Positions 31,040 to 41,844 are shown, counted from the first letter of the stretch. The stretch: 64,000 nucleotides of DNA from Hippopus hippopus (GCA_946811185.2 OX328102.1:50197619-50261618); one strand, 5' to 3'. Program-made: numbers and translations. The notes: generated from the sequence alone by a model not told the origin.

Positions 31040-31567
31040 ACAAAAGGTACATTGAAATCTATAAAAAGTCATTTAAATGGACAACACTGATATTGGAAAG
31101 TGTTAAATCAACTTGAAGTGGATATTTATTTTATTAATTCCTTTGTTTTTTCGTGTTTTAAAAAACCGTCTGACGAACATGGTTTATGTATAACCGAGAA
31201 GAAAAGAGGCGTTTAAAAATTTTATAGTGATTTTGTTAATTACGCTTGATGTCTTTCATTTCAAAACTGTAAAACATAGAAGATTATTGAATTTCACTGA
31301 CAAAATGGATTATTGCCGAAGGACGGCATTGAAAACATGCTCGTAAAGTTCACAATTGAATATTGAATAGGGAAGACTGTATATACGGATAAATGACCAT
31401 TATGTTTGAAAAGTTGAGAAAATATTGAATGGAGTAATGATAATGTGTGATGTCTGAAATGTTTGAATGACATTTTTTATGCTGGAACATTTAAAAAAAA
31501 AAGAACAAATGACATGGGATAAGAGATAAAGATCAACTGTAAGTGATGTCAATCTGCTCTAAGCTTT
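31040..31567. other. No recognised feature
   Basis: AT-rich intronic sequence; nothing matched. Confidence 0.3.
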
Positions 31568-31765
31568 GTACTCTATACCAGACGACAAAATTTTCGACTT
31601 GTCCAAAGTGCAGAATGCATTAAAATTTTGCAGACAACAAATAAAATATGGCTCAAATGACTGGATTTGTCTTTGAATGAATAGAAAACATTGTTGGAAA
31701 AGGCGAAATGCTAGTTACTAGCCACAAAATTGTTTTCAAAAGATTTTTGCCTCAGTGTTATTTAA
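31568..31765 (-). mobile_element. hp-MITE, right side decayed
   Basis: TACTCTATACCAGACGACAA start; GAAAACATTGTTGGAAAAGG; the mirror is shortened. It shares TTAA 31762 with the next copy. Confidence 0.75.
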
Positions 31766-31991
31766 TTCTTTACAAAAATGACAGTATGTTGGACTTACCT
31801 AAATTCAAAGTATTGGCAGACAAAAAAATAAACATGACTCAAAAATTGAAAGTTTAATTTTTGAAAGGTAGAAACATTGTGGAAAAAGGAGAAAATGCTG
31901 GTAATCAGCATTTTCTCCTTATCTCACAATGCTTTCTAGAGGCTTCTTCCTAAGGGTCGTTAAAACTCAGGATAATGTGGTAAAGTGTTAA
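31762..31991 (-). mobile_element. hp-MITE, full length
   Basis: TTAATTCTTTACAAAAATGA to ATGTGGTAAAGTGTTAA. The hairpin is at about 31868-31936. Confidence 0.85.
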
Positions 31992-32221
31992 ACTGAGGAC
32001 AGTATGAAGTTAACTTTTTATCCGACGACAGAATCTAACGCTTTAAGTGCCATCGTCTAAAACAGTCTTTTACGGACAGTAAAATAGTTCAAGATGAGAC
32101 TGCATAGAACTCTCAGTCTGATCATAGATCTATACACTGGTTTGTGTCTTCGAATATTTAAAATAAAAATCTTGCAGAGTTTAGTAGATTGTATTTTCTG
32201 CTGATCAAAGAGATCGATTCA

Positions 32222-32507
32222 TATGAGCCATGCTCTTGCAAAAAGGAGTTTATGTATCTGGGTAACGCATTATACCATGTAAGAAACCACATAATTTGGG
32301 ATCCATAAAATCCATTTAGTCTACTGATTGACTAGAAATGCAGGTAGAATGGTCCTTGAACATGCATAGAATTGACAAATAGCAAAAGGTTTTGACCCAT
32401 GTCAGATTGTGCTAACTGCGCGGGCTAACATGGATGAATACTACAAAGTGCAGATGCATTAAGACCCCTTTTTATAGAGTATTGCTCAATTATATATTTG
32501 GCTCTGA
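32222..32507. repeat. GAGCCATGCTCT-family TIR element, diverged
   Basis: Left GAGCCATGCTCTTGCAAAAA, right GTGCAGATGCATTAAGACCC then GAGTATTGCTCA. An inner palindrome around CTAACTGCGCGGGCTAAC is present. Confidence 0.7.
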
Positions 32508-32799
32508 AAGAGTGAAGAAAGTCATGTCCAAAATGGAAGTATTTGCAGACCACAATTTGAACATCCCCTGAAAATTACCAAGCAAAGACCCTGGTGGGGA
32601 ATTCCTGCAATAATGTTGAGTATAATTAATTATATCCATGACTATGCGTCCAGGACAGTTCTCTCTCTTTCTTAGAAACTGGTTGACTTGCAGCCAGTTC
32701 AGTTCTCAGCAGAATGGGAGCATTAAACTCATTTTAACATCAAGAACACCAAATAAACCCATCAGACATATATCAGGCTTGGAATAAGTGGACTCAGTT

Positions 32800-32945
32800 C
32801 ATTGCAATTTGATGGTTGCTTTTGTCTGTAGTATTAAAGCTAAGTGGACAGTGTAGATCAAAGTTCTGACTGCATGTTTTATGCAGTCTGGTCTTGATCT
32901 ACACTAGCCCAAAAAACATCTTTAGTTGTGATAGACAAGGTTAAA
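32800..32945. repeat. Family 3 palindrome copy
   Basis: GTGTAGATCAAAGTTCTGAC and TGCAGTCTGGTCTTGATCTA form the arms. Confidence 0.55.
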
Positions 32946-33066
32946 GGTTAAGGTTGTGATCCATCTGAAAGTTAAAATAAAAAACATGACAGACATCTTC
33001 TCTGAAAAAAGAAATCTTTTGATTACTGTCAAGAGCTTTCCAGCTAGAATATCTCACATAGTAACA

Positions 33067-33368
33067 GACAGCAGGGGTGGATCCAGCATTTTTTTCAGGG
33101 TGGGGTGGGGGTGGGGGTTCCGGAAAATTGACTAGATTATTACAAATTTAAATTTGCTTCTGCATAAAATGTTTGTATTTCCTGTCAGTGTGTATAGTGG
33201 TATAATAGTATACCTTCGAAAAATATTACTAGAGAACCATGCAAAGAAATGATATAGAATCTACTGCTACATTAATACTTGGTCAAAATTTCAGGCAGAC
33301 AGCAGTTACTTTGAAAACTGTAGGGGGGGGGGGGGGGGGGTCGGACCCCCACCCCGCTAGCTGGATTG
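33067..33368. repeat. GC-ended MITE, hAT-like
   Basis: CAGGGGTGGATCCAGCA at the left and a partly eroded ACCCCGCTAGCTGGAT at the right are roughly inverted. A run of 20 G at about 33323-33342 precedes TCGGACCCCCACCCC. CAGGGGTGGATCCAG resembles hAT termini; the assignment is tentative. Confidence 0.5.
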
Positions 33369-33470
33369 GCTGATGGACAGTATATCCTGTGCAGTCTGAT
33401 CTTGACCCACACTGTCAGCAAAAGCAATAAAAGTTTTGCTCAAAGCTGTAGGGTAAAATTATAGTCAACT
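33369..33470. repeat. Family 3 palindrome half
   Basis: TGTGCAGTCTGATCTTGACC then CACACTGTCAGCAAAAGC. It directly follows the hAT-like MITE, which may have landed inside it (GTAACAGACAG at 33060 before, ACAGTATATCCTGTGCAG after). Confidence 0.5.
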
Positions 33471-33563
33471 GAAGTTTTTAGCCTAGTCTTGGTTGTATTT
33501 CTCATATTCATAAAGTACTACAAACAGAATACTGCATGTGTGAAATACTGAATCCCAAGTTCC

Positions 33564-33822
33564 TTAAGTCATTACCAAACAACAAAATTTTAGACTAGTC
33601 CAAATTGAAAGCCATTGCAGACAGCAAAGTAAAAGTGGTTCAAAAACTGAAAGTTGTCTTTGGAAGGATAGAAAACATTGTTGGAAAAGGAGAAAATGCT
33701 GGTTACCATTATTTTCTCGTTTTCCCACAATGTTTTCCAAAGCCTTCTTCATCAAAATGTTTTCCAAAGCCTTCTTCATCAAGGCCCTTCAAAATTGGGA
33801 TTTGTTGGAAAAGGGTGTTAGT
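33564..33822 (-). mobile_element. hp-MITE with a tandem duplication in the short arm
   Basis: The segment AATGTTTTCCAAAGCCTTCT plus TCATCA is present twice in succession (about 33728-33781). The left TTAA is intact; the right end is AAAAGGGTGTTAG. Confidence 0.8.
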
Positions 33823-34059
33823 TGCCAGAAAGTTTTGTGTCAGTTTTAAAAGACAGATAGACAGAATGTCAGATATATATTAAGACAAACTGTGAAGAGA
33901 GATAAACATAGTTTGAGGAAACACAAGACATGTAAAATATACACTTAAAGACACACTAGCAGCCAAAAGTAAACAAGTTGGGAGTCATAATGTAGACAAA
34001 TTTAATTAATAGCACAGTTGTGTCCCATATAGTTGCTCCCCTTCTAATTATAGTTGCTG

Positions 34060-34350
34060 CCCTTCTAATTATTGCTCCACCAGCTTTTTCCTAACTGAAA
34101 ATGGGCTTACTAGATGGCCAATCAAGTGATAAAGATAAAATAATTAAGTTGGAATATACTTAAGGTATCGACATAATCCTAAGTACTTCACTAATCAATG
34201 TCACTTACAGTCCTGGCTATCCGATATTCATACACTTATGATAACATTTTAAACTTCTGGAAACACAAGTTTTGTCAACAAACTTGGAAAAACTTTAAGA
34301 AAGTGAAAGTATCGAAGGCCAGTGTCACAATGAATCAAGATCGGCAGTAA
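34060..34350. repeat. Repeat R copy 2
   Basis: ACTGAAAATGGGCTTACTAG, CGACATAATCCTAAGTACTT and AATGAATCAAGATCGGCAGT are shared with the copies at 16800 and 59925. Confidence 0.65.
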
Positions 34351-34434
34351 AATCCTTTGCCTTTGAAATCTCTATTCCATTAGGGTTGTTGAAACTTGGG
34401 ATTGATTAGTTATTGGTTGACTGTTCTTGCTGAA

Positions 34435-34548
34435 CCTTTTTCAAAGACAAATCTCATCATTTTAGCCACATTTAATATGTCATCTGCAAATGCTTTCAGT
34501 TTGGATTGGCCTAAAATTTTGTTGTTTGGTAAATAGTTCACATTCTAG
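34435..34548 (+). mobile_element. hp-MITE, right arm only
   Basis: CAAAGACAAATCTCATCATT to TGTTGTTTGGTAAATAGTT. A short end of another copy (TTGAAACTTGGGATTGATTA) is just upstream. Confidence 0.6.
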
Positions 34549-35640
34549 CATCAACTAAGGTTTATTAAGATGCCCTTACCAGAAAGGATAGATGTAGATG
34601 AGAATGTGAAGTTTGATAATCTTTTTGTGAGAAATATTCTGGGCAATACAGCCTTGCTTGAGGCAAGTACTGTCTACTGATTGATTTGGCTTAAATATCA
34701 ACTTACAGAAACAAAATTTCCTTGTTTATCACTTGAAATTTTGACTTTAAAGATACACCTGTACTTGTTTTCAGCCAGTTTTTAACCCGTCACATCTTTA
34801 TTATCCACTGCCAAAGGCGGAGGGATATAGTTTCAGTGTTGTCTGTCCAATCTTCCATGTGTGTGTCCGTCCGGGACAATATCTCCAATACCATTGGACG
34901 GAATTTTGTGAAACTTTATACGTGTGTACAATAACCCATTCCGCTGATATATTTTTTTTTTATTCAATGCAAAATGGCCTACTGGGAGTGATTTTGAGTT
35001 AACGCGGTTGAGTAAATTGCTTGAGTCTTATCTTGAAAACTTTACACAGTTTTTACATGGAACTTGTCACATCTATCAACCACCATTAGGAAATGCAGTA
35101 AAACAAGTTTCACCCAGATTGACCATGCAACACCACAGTTATATGCCCTTATTTTTTTTTTTAATGCTGTGTCATGGAAAAAGGGGGGCTTGATGTATAT
35201 TTACATTATGGACCAATATCTCTTTAACTACAGGACAAAATGTTATGAAACTTCATACCGTATAAGCACTTTTTTCTGTGGTGACTTTATTTCTGCTTTA
35301 TCTGTGGGGACATGCAGGAGTGCAGATTTAAAAGACGTGAAAATTTAGTCCAAATAAAGAGAATTTTTCTATCGTCGTCGTCGTTGTTGTTCTTTTACTT
35401 GTTGTTGTTGTTGTTTTAGGGGTCATGTTTAAATTACATGTGTATTATCAAACTCGGCATATTATTATCGTCTTTTTACCGTTACCTACTCTCTATACCT
35501 AATAGCTTTCACTACCTGTACTGTATTAACACAATATGATTATCGTTCACTATTTTTCGTCTCCTTTATTATTCATTCTTTAAGTTAGTTGAGAACGATT
35601 CGGTTAACAGTCCAGTCAGAACGGATTTATAGTTTCAACC

Positions 35641-35778
35641 ATGAGCATATTAAATTATTTTCGTAAAATTGATAAAGTGCCTTCTGATAATGATGAAGGG
35701 TTGAAAGAGTTGCTCGGGCCGAATGTCTTGAAAGAGGCTAACGCGGAATTTAGGAGAGTTATAGATTCTACATTTTAA
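35641..35778 (+). pseudogene. Transposase N-terminal fragment (46 codons)
   Basis: MSILNYFRKIDKVPSDNDEG, then LKELLGPNVLKEANAEFRRV and IDSTF before a stop. The short MSILNYF leader followed by an ANxEFRxV helix resembles N-termini seen in some pogo-group transposases. It has an in-place start codon but stops before any DNA-binding or catalytic domain. Confidence 0.5.
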
Positions 35779-36032
35779 AACGAGTTTTAATGTTAACTGT
35801 ACAGTTAATTTACAGTTTGGTAGGTGCAACCTATTATTTGCGCTTTACGATATTTGCATGCCATTATGACATCGCCTAAGGGTAGAAAACAAAGGTTATA
35901 CTATTGTTAATTTCACACGTCGAACCATTTAAACCCTTTCCCCCAATATTATTTCAAGACTATCCCATTTCAGCCATAATCGCCGTTTTCCCCAATGTTT
36001 CCTTTCTCACAATGTTGTCCTTTCCTTCACAG

Positions 36033-36266
36033 GTGACTTTCTACCCCCACATTGTGGCCCAGATTGAGAAAAATGGGTCCGATGAGGTACCAATTGAGCC
36101 AGTACACTTATCCATAACTGTTTTGAAAGAGCTTGTCTCAAAATGGCTGGTCAAAATGCACCAAGATGTTTCGAATCAAAATGAGTTAATAACTAACGGA
36201 TTCAGATCGGCAGGGATCTTGGAAGCATTCGAAGAATATGTTCCTTTGGGTTTGATACAGAAATAA
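36033..36266 (+). pseudogene. Transposase C-terminal fragment (77 codons)
   Basis: An acceptor-like TTCCTTCACAG precedes VTFYPHIVAQIEKNGSDEVP. It continues SITVLKELVSKWLVKMHQDV and ends NGFRSAGILEAFEEYVPLGL plus IQK. The W-x-x-x-M...ELITNGFRSAGI pattern fits the tail after the DDE domain in pogo/Tigger-type transposases. Same strand and same element as the N-terminal fragment, so the middle was lost by internal deletion. Confidence 0.6.
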
Positions 36267-37363
36267 ATATGGCATTGCAATGAATAAAATAGTTATTAGT
36301 TTACATTAAAAAAATGTGTGTGTGTTTTGTTTTTAACTACATGAATATCGTCCTTTTAATTGAAGACGATAACAACCGAAATACATATATAGAGTATACC
36401 TGTCCAAAACGGAAGCTGTTACCGGTACGTCATCAAAATAAAGCGCAATAATAAAATCCATTTTTTTTATCAGACTCACTGGTGCAGAAAAAAGGTACGC
36501 AGAATTTTAAACCCCCTGTTTTTTTGAAAATCCGTAGAATTTGGACCCCACAGAAAAAAGTACTTACACGGTATTTATATTGTTTATCACAAGCCACAGA
36601 CATTAGTTATTTGTTTTCATTTCATTAAATGTCATGTCATGAAAAAAGGGGGCTAAATGTATAATTTCATCATGGACCAATGACCGTCTGTTTGTCCGTC
36701 TTTCTGGACAGATATCTTGTAAAATCCTTGACAAAAACTGATAGAAATTCATACACATGTTCCTTATGATGTCCACCAATTTTATTTATTTTTTGATAGC
36801 TTTTTTGATATAATGCAGTGTCATAGAAAAAGGGGGCTTCATGTATATTTCCATTATGTATCAATATCTCTTTAACTCAAAATCCTTGATGAAAATTAAT
36901 GAAACTTCATATGTGTGTTCCTGATGATAGTCAGCCAATATTGTTATTTTTGCTTTTTTGATTAAATGTTGTGTCATGGAAAAAGGGGAATTGGTGTATA
37001 TTTCCATTATGGACAACATCTTTAACTACTGGACAAAATTTTATGAAACTTCATATTTATATTGTGTATCATAAGCCAAGACAATACTTATTTGTTTTTA
37101 TTTCATGAAATGCCATGTCATGAAAAAAAGGGGTGCTAAATTTATAATTTTTATAATGGACCAATAACAGTCTGTTCGCCCGTCCGTCCGCCCGTGTGTC
37201 TCCGTGTGTCCATCCGTGTGTCCGTCTGTGTACAAAATACTGTCAAAGCCCCGGCAGGGGTATAATGTCACCTTAGTGACAGCTCTAGTTTATTTTTTAT
37301 TTAATGAATTTCTGTGCCATGGAAAAAAGGGGCTTAATGTATAATTTCATCATGGACCAATGA

Positions 37364-37950
37364 CAAAAAGGCCACATGTACGTGCAAAACACAATACCTC
37401 TAATATGTTTGTATCAAAAAAAGTCTTTTTCGGTGGGGGATATCATTTCAGCAAAATTGCTTGTTTTATAAAACTCTAATCATTCTTGTATCTTCATGCC
37501 AATATTGGCTCTATAAGGTTGCACTGATTACAACCAGTAGAAAATACATTTCATTTTCTTGGGGGTCATCAGAGAAATCACTGATGTGTGTTTCCAATTT
37601 TAAATCAAAGATTTTGGATGTATTAATCCCTTACACAATACTATAGATGTATATAAGTAATTTATCAATATTCTCACAGTTGACTAAGTTTTGAACTATT
37701 CTACAAGCCATCAAATTTTTACAGCATTTCTTCTCTCTAGCTGTAAGGATGTATCTTTAATTTAAATCAATGTCAGAGCTAATTTTCCCATTTCCAAAAT
37801 GTTTACAATGGTAGTCTTGTATCAGGATTGAAAAGTTGCCCAGGGTCACTCTCTCTCGTTGGACAATCTGTGACATCAAAATTTGAATCCCAAGAAATAG
37901 GTTTCAGTGACGTATAGAGATATCATTTATCACTGTATTTATTTTTACAG
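37364..37950. other. Intron before exon E, no recognised repeat
   Basis: AT-rich and repeat-poor, ending in the exon E acceptor. Confidence 0.35.
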
Positions 37951-38583
37951 GATATATCTATCTGTGATGAAAGATTTGTGTCAGATAATGAGCCAAAAGA
38001 TAGTCTTGATGGTTTTCTGGAGCAGTTAAGCCAACATATGAAGAAGACACGCCTGATACGTGTGCAGTCATTTTCACCAAGTGAGGATGACATTGAATGG
38101 AGGGGGAACCAAAGATCCAACAGTTTCACAGGGTTTGGTTCCCAGAAACAGTCTGTTGGAAACACCCCAAATACTTTAAAACGACAGCACAGTTTTTCTG
38201 GTGCAGTGCCGAGACAAAACAGTTTTAATGGAGTCCTATCACGTCAGAACAGTTTTGTACGTTCACTTCCAGGTTCACGACAGGGTAGTTATTGTAGATC
38301 CAGATCAAGAGGAAGTACAGGAAGTTCAAATACCTATTCCACATATTCAACAACAAGTTCAGGAATTAGCTCAGGTCAGCATTCAGAACTTTCGGATAGC
38401 TCAGCAAGTTACTCGTCTAAAAGTGCACTCTCTCGTGAGTTTTCTTATGGACTACTAAATGAATTTGAGGACATCGAGGAGCTAGATGAGGAGACTAAAA
38501 CAGCGCGAGAGACGGCCAGAGACACAGCCAGGAAAAGTGGACAAGAAAACAACCCCCAGTCCACTAATGACTGTCTGAGACCA
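37951..38583 (+). CDS. Host gene exon E (211 codons, Ser-rich)
   Basis: The acceptor is TATTTTTACAG and the donor CCA|GTAAGT is consensus. The exon begins DISICDERFVSDNEPKDSLD and has a helical piece at residues 19-38. Residues 78-107 hold three tandem 10-residue units starting RQHSF, RQNSF, RQNSF, with a related RSNSF earlier. These fit the R-x-x-S pattern of basophilic kinases and 14-3-3 partners. Residues 107-155 are a Gly/Ser/Tyr low-complexity tract. An acidic patch (NEFEDIEELDEE) and a TARE/TARD/TARK repeat near the end follow. Largely disordered; likely a scaffold or regulatory region. Family not recognised. Frame continues beyond the donor only by chance. Confidence 0.85.
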
Positions 38584-38640
38584 GTAAGTTTTTTATTGTT
38601 TTACATCAACTTTTTTTTCGAATCAAGAAAGTTTTGAACC

Positions 38641-38835
38641 TAAAAGTCCATATAGTGGAAGCATTTGCAATGGACAAATGTAATGCGCAAATGGTAACAG
38701 TGTCTCTGAGAGGGCAGAAAACATTGTAGAAAAAGGAGAAAATGCTGGTTTCCAGCATTTTCTCCTTTTCCAACAATGTTTACTAAAGACTTTGTCCTTA
38801 AGATTGTTAAAATTGTGATTGTGTAATAACGGGCA
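38641..38835 (-). mobile_element. hp-MITE, 58 bp after exon E donor
   Basis: The hairpin at about 38717-38781 is intact (GTAGAAAAAGGAGAAAATGC). Both outer ends have decayed. Confidence 0.75.
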
Positions 38836-39237
38836 AATCTACTTGCCTTTTAATATAGTTATGACTATATTTGATTTTGCCATATAAGAGTAGAGAATTA
38901 TGGAGTACACTTCTGAAACAGAGGAGTTTGATCTCACTTTATTGACTAAGAAAACATGAATTTTAAAGAGATTTTTCTTTGCAATGTTACATGCCCCATG
39001 GACAAGTTAGATTTGACAATCTAGTTGCCCAGGACAAATCAGACATGTAAGGTATAGGAATTCCTCACCCCTGAGACTAAATTTCCTCTAGGAAATCAAC
39101 CACTGTAATTTAGATTTCCAATTGTAATCTATGACATACATGTTTTTTTATTTAGAGTATCAAAATTAAAGGAGCATTTTCAGAAAATGGGCTGATATGA
39201 TTAATTCATTATCTGGGTTCATATTATGTTCCTTAGA
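38836..39237. other. No recognised feature
   Basis: AT-rich intronic DNA with CCTCTAGGAAAT and no repeat match. Confidence 0.3.
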
Positions 39238-40003
39238 CCCCCATTCCACTAGGCCACGATCTACGGCGCTCTCACAGAGCGCCGTAGATAGCCATGCAGA
39301 GCACCAAGAACGCTAACAGATCTTTAACGGATCGCCAAGATCGCCATCAGTCTACTCCCTCGCACAAAGATCCGTGGCGATCTGTTCAAAACGCCGTCGC
39401 TTAAATCGCTATCGAAATGCAACTTGAACGTAAACGTCGTAACTGGAGCGCTATCGGATTGCTCAAGAGCGCAAATGTTCGCCAGTATGCCAGTCATCGC
39501 GCTTCGATGTGATCCGATAGCGACCATTAGAGATGCAGTAGCGCTCCGTTGCGATCAAGTGGCGATATGATAGCGCTCTGTTATGATCAAGTGGCGATAT
39601 GATAGCGCTCCGTTACGTTCAAGTGGCGATATGATGGCGCTCCGATCGCGGTCTTGGAGGACTATATAAAAGAGTGTCTGTCTCGCCTATCATCATTTCA
39701 CATTTGGAAACCACAAGGTGTAGGTACAATTAATTCTTTGGTCAAAAGTTTTAACTACAGTATGCCACCCAGGGGAAGGAGCGAAAGGGGCATCAAAGCA
39801 TCGGATCGCTAACGGAGCGAAAACAGGTCGTATAAGGTCGCAAGTCCTAGCGAGGCTACGATAGTGACCATGTACAGTTCAATTGCTATCGGATCTCAAT
39901 GGTCGTTACTTGATCGCCAGCAGAGCGTCATCTGGTTGTTATCTGAGCGGGAGTGTCCTCATAATCACCAATTGGCAGCGATCTGGGATCAGTGGAATGG
40001 GGG
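39238..40003 (+). mobile_element. GC-rich TIR element with promoter-like core
   Basis: The ends CCCCCATTCCACT and AGTGGAATGGGGG are perfect inverted repeats of 13 bp. The interior is markedly richer in G+C and GATC than its surroundings. Three and a half tandem units of about 35 bp (TCAAGTGGCGATATGATAGC) lie at 39556-39645. ACTATATAAAAG at 39661-39672 is a good TATA box, and a short frame MPPRGRSERGIKASDR with a stop begins at 39762. It looks like the 5' end of a transposon gene kept after the coding body was lost. Superfamily unclear; the target duplication was not resolved. Confidence 0.65.
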
Positions 40004-40106
40004 TATTAGTTTGAATTTCAACCATTGGAGAAATTTCAATTTCTGCATTTGCCACTATGTTTTGAATAGCTGTCAGTGCTCTGTTGAAAGTGTGTTAAAA
40101 ATCATT

Positions 40107-40335
40107 TTAACTCCTCACAACATGACAAAATTTAAGACCCTTCCAAATTGAAACCGTTGCACTCCACAAACCAAATCATGCTCAAGTAATAAAAGTTGTT
40201 ATTGAAGGAGTAGAAAAAATTGGGGGAAAAGCAGAATATGCTGATTAACAGCATCTTCACCTTTTTCCACAATGTTTTCAAATGGCTTCTTTATTAGAGT
40301 TGTTAAACCTGGGAAATGTTTGGTAAAAAGTCAAA
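40107..40335 (-). mobile_element. hp-MITE
   Basis: TTAACTCCTCACAACATGAC to ATGTTTGGTAAAAAGTCA; the hairpin has about eight mismatches. Confidence 0.75.
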
Positions 40336-40385
40336 AAAGGAAATACAGGTACAAGACAAGAATTCCAAACACTTTATGTAACAGT

Positions 40386-40570
40386 CCCTCGTTTTTGAAA
40401 CTTAGAGGTAGAATACTTTTGAAAAAGGAGGAAAATCACAGAACATTTTTCTCCTTTATCTTCAGTGTTTTCGAACATTCAAAGACTTATCCAACCATCT
40501 TAGCCAAATGTTATCTGCTGGTACTTTCAAAGTAGATAAGAATGATGTTTTGTTGTCTGATAAAGAGTGA
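40386..40570 (+). mobile_element. hp-MITE, diverged
   Basis: GGTAGAATACTTTTGAAAAA, TTTCTCCTTTATCTTCAGTG and end TTGTTGTCTGATAAAGAG. Confidence 0.65.
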
Positions 40571-41341
40571 TGGAAAAAAGTCTATGGGGGATAAATTTTT
40601 AGCTTAATTTACATTTTAATTTACTTTCTTACAAATTGGTGAATTAGTTTCTTTAAAATAAACGATAAAACTAACTTGATGATGTGTTAGAGGAGTCTTT
40701 GTCAGTGAGATTTTTCTCTTTTGTCTACTTGAATATGTTGTTAAAGGGGCCTTTTCATATTGCTTTGCTTTGCTTAAATTGATTTTTAGCTTGGCTGTTT
40801 TCAAAGAAAACGTCAAGGTATTGCCGTGGCACTGTTGTCTGGTTATGGTGGTACAAAAACTTTGACATTTTGTTATGTCTATGTTATTACTGACAGTATT
40901 TGCTTCAGACTTGGACAAGTTGTTCACTATCAAGAGGGGAACCAATACAACAAGAGGAGGTAACCATCAAAGTATTTTGACACAGTTATGCCCCTTTTTC
41001 GACTAAGAATTATCAATGAAAGTCAAGCAACTGCAGCTTAGTGTTGGCACCTGCAGTGCTCTTGTTTTGCTACAAATTAACTGTTTTTATTAGATACAAC
41101 AAAATAAACTTTTCTCTGCAAACGAAAAGAAACTGAAGGTTTGCATGCAGTATAAAGGTACAACTTGGCATTTGAATAATGGGTTGGATGTTTTGCTATG
41201 AGTAACTTTTTATTTTCATGATATAGAATTTGACCTCATCATACTGATTGAATATGGTCTGCTGTGTGTTACTGATCACATGATACTCCCACAAACCCCT
41301 GTAAAATTCTGGCTCAGAATGTACAGCCTCTGTGTTGCCCA
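40571..41341. other. Repeat-poor interval containing the candidate exon F
   Basis: No MITE or SINE is seen. Apart from the candidate at 40909-40959 nothing coding is supported. Confidence 0.35.
40909..40959 (+). CDS. Possible host gene exon F (17 codons)
   Basis: A 51-bp open stretch sits between acceptor TTTGCTTCAG and donor GAG|GTAACC. It reads TWTSCSLSRGEPIQQEE in phase 0, matching the phase of every other exon in this gene. The flanks (about 40600-41300) lack the repeats that fill other introns. Against it: it is very short, and the pyrimidine tract is weak. It could be a chance pair of splice sites. Confidence 0.25.
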
Positions 41342-41557
41342 TTAACCGCACAAAAATATTTTAGACCTGTTCATATTGAAAGCATTAAAAGACAACCAGG
41401 AAAATGTGGCTAAAATGATGGGGTATTCTTTGAAAGGGTACGAAATTTTGTGGGAATAGGAGAAAATGCTGGTGACCAGCATTTTCTCCACACAATGTTT
41501 TCAAGTGCTGTCTACTTCAGGGTGACTAAAACTTGGGGTTGTTTGGTAAAGGGTTAA
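41342..41557 (-). mobile_element. hp-MITE
   Basis: TTAACCGCACAAAAATATTT to TTGTTTGGTAAAGGGTTAA. The right hairpin arm lacks about 10 bp (TTTTCTCCACACAATG). Confidence 0.8.
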
Positions 41558-41844
41558 GGAAATACCACTGTAACATTTTTTCACATTTTGTCATTCTTTT
41601 TCAAATGTAACCTTGCTGTCACCTTACTTCATTCAGTGATGAATCAGTTTTTGAAGTTTGGTGAAATTTGAGAAATGTTTTACAACTGAAAATTGAATTC
41701 ACCCAATATCCAATCCATTGATCAGGTTGAAACAAATCAATATTCGTTGTGGGAAAAAAAACAGGACAAAAAAAATTACTGGCATCAGCGTAATTACGTC
41801 ACAAATCAATGTCTGTTACAACTGACTATCCAGATACATACTTT
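41558..41844. other. No gene; a short repeat-R fragment at its end
   Basis: About 41790-41838 matches repeat R (TAATTACGTCACAAATCAAT). Confidence 0.4.

Larger units (their letters stand above)
35258..36571 (+). mobile_element. Pogo-like DNA transposon, internally deleted, 1314 bp
   Basis: The TIR is CCGTATAAGCACTTTTTTCT at the left; the complement of the right end is CCGTGTAAGTACTTTTTTCT. TA target copies lie at 35256-35257 and 36572-36573. The empty site can be read at about 37052-37070, where the same host repeat reads ATGAAACTTCATATTTATAT without a break. Inside are a transposase N-terminal piece and a C-terminal piece but no catalytic core. A GTCGTCGTCGTTGTTGTT microsatellite lies at 35375-35420. 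Confidence 0.8.
34802..37289 (+). mobile_element. Helentron-like element type E, with nested pogo insertion
   Basis: The 5' hairpin is TATCCACTGCCAAAGGCGGA then GGGATA at about 34802-34827, followed by GTCCGTCCGGG. The body consists of diverged units with ATGGAAAAAGGGGGCTTGAT and GACAAAATTTTATGAAACTT. The 3' end is GTCACCTTAGTGAC then AGCTCTAG|T, shared with the type D element. One extra body unit continues at 37290-37363, so the CTCTAG end may belong to a nested type D copy; outer limits are uncertain. An independent pogo element sits at 35258-36571. Confidence 0.55.
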
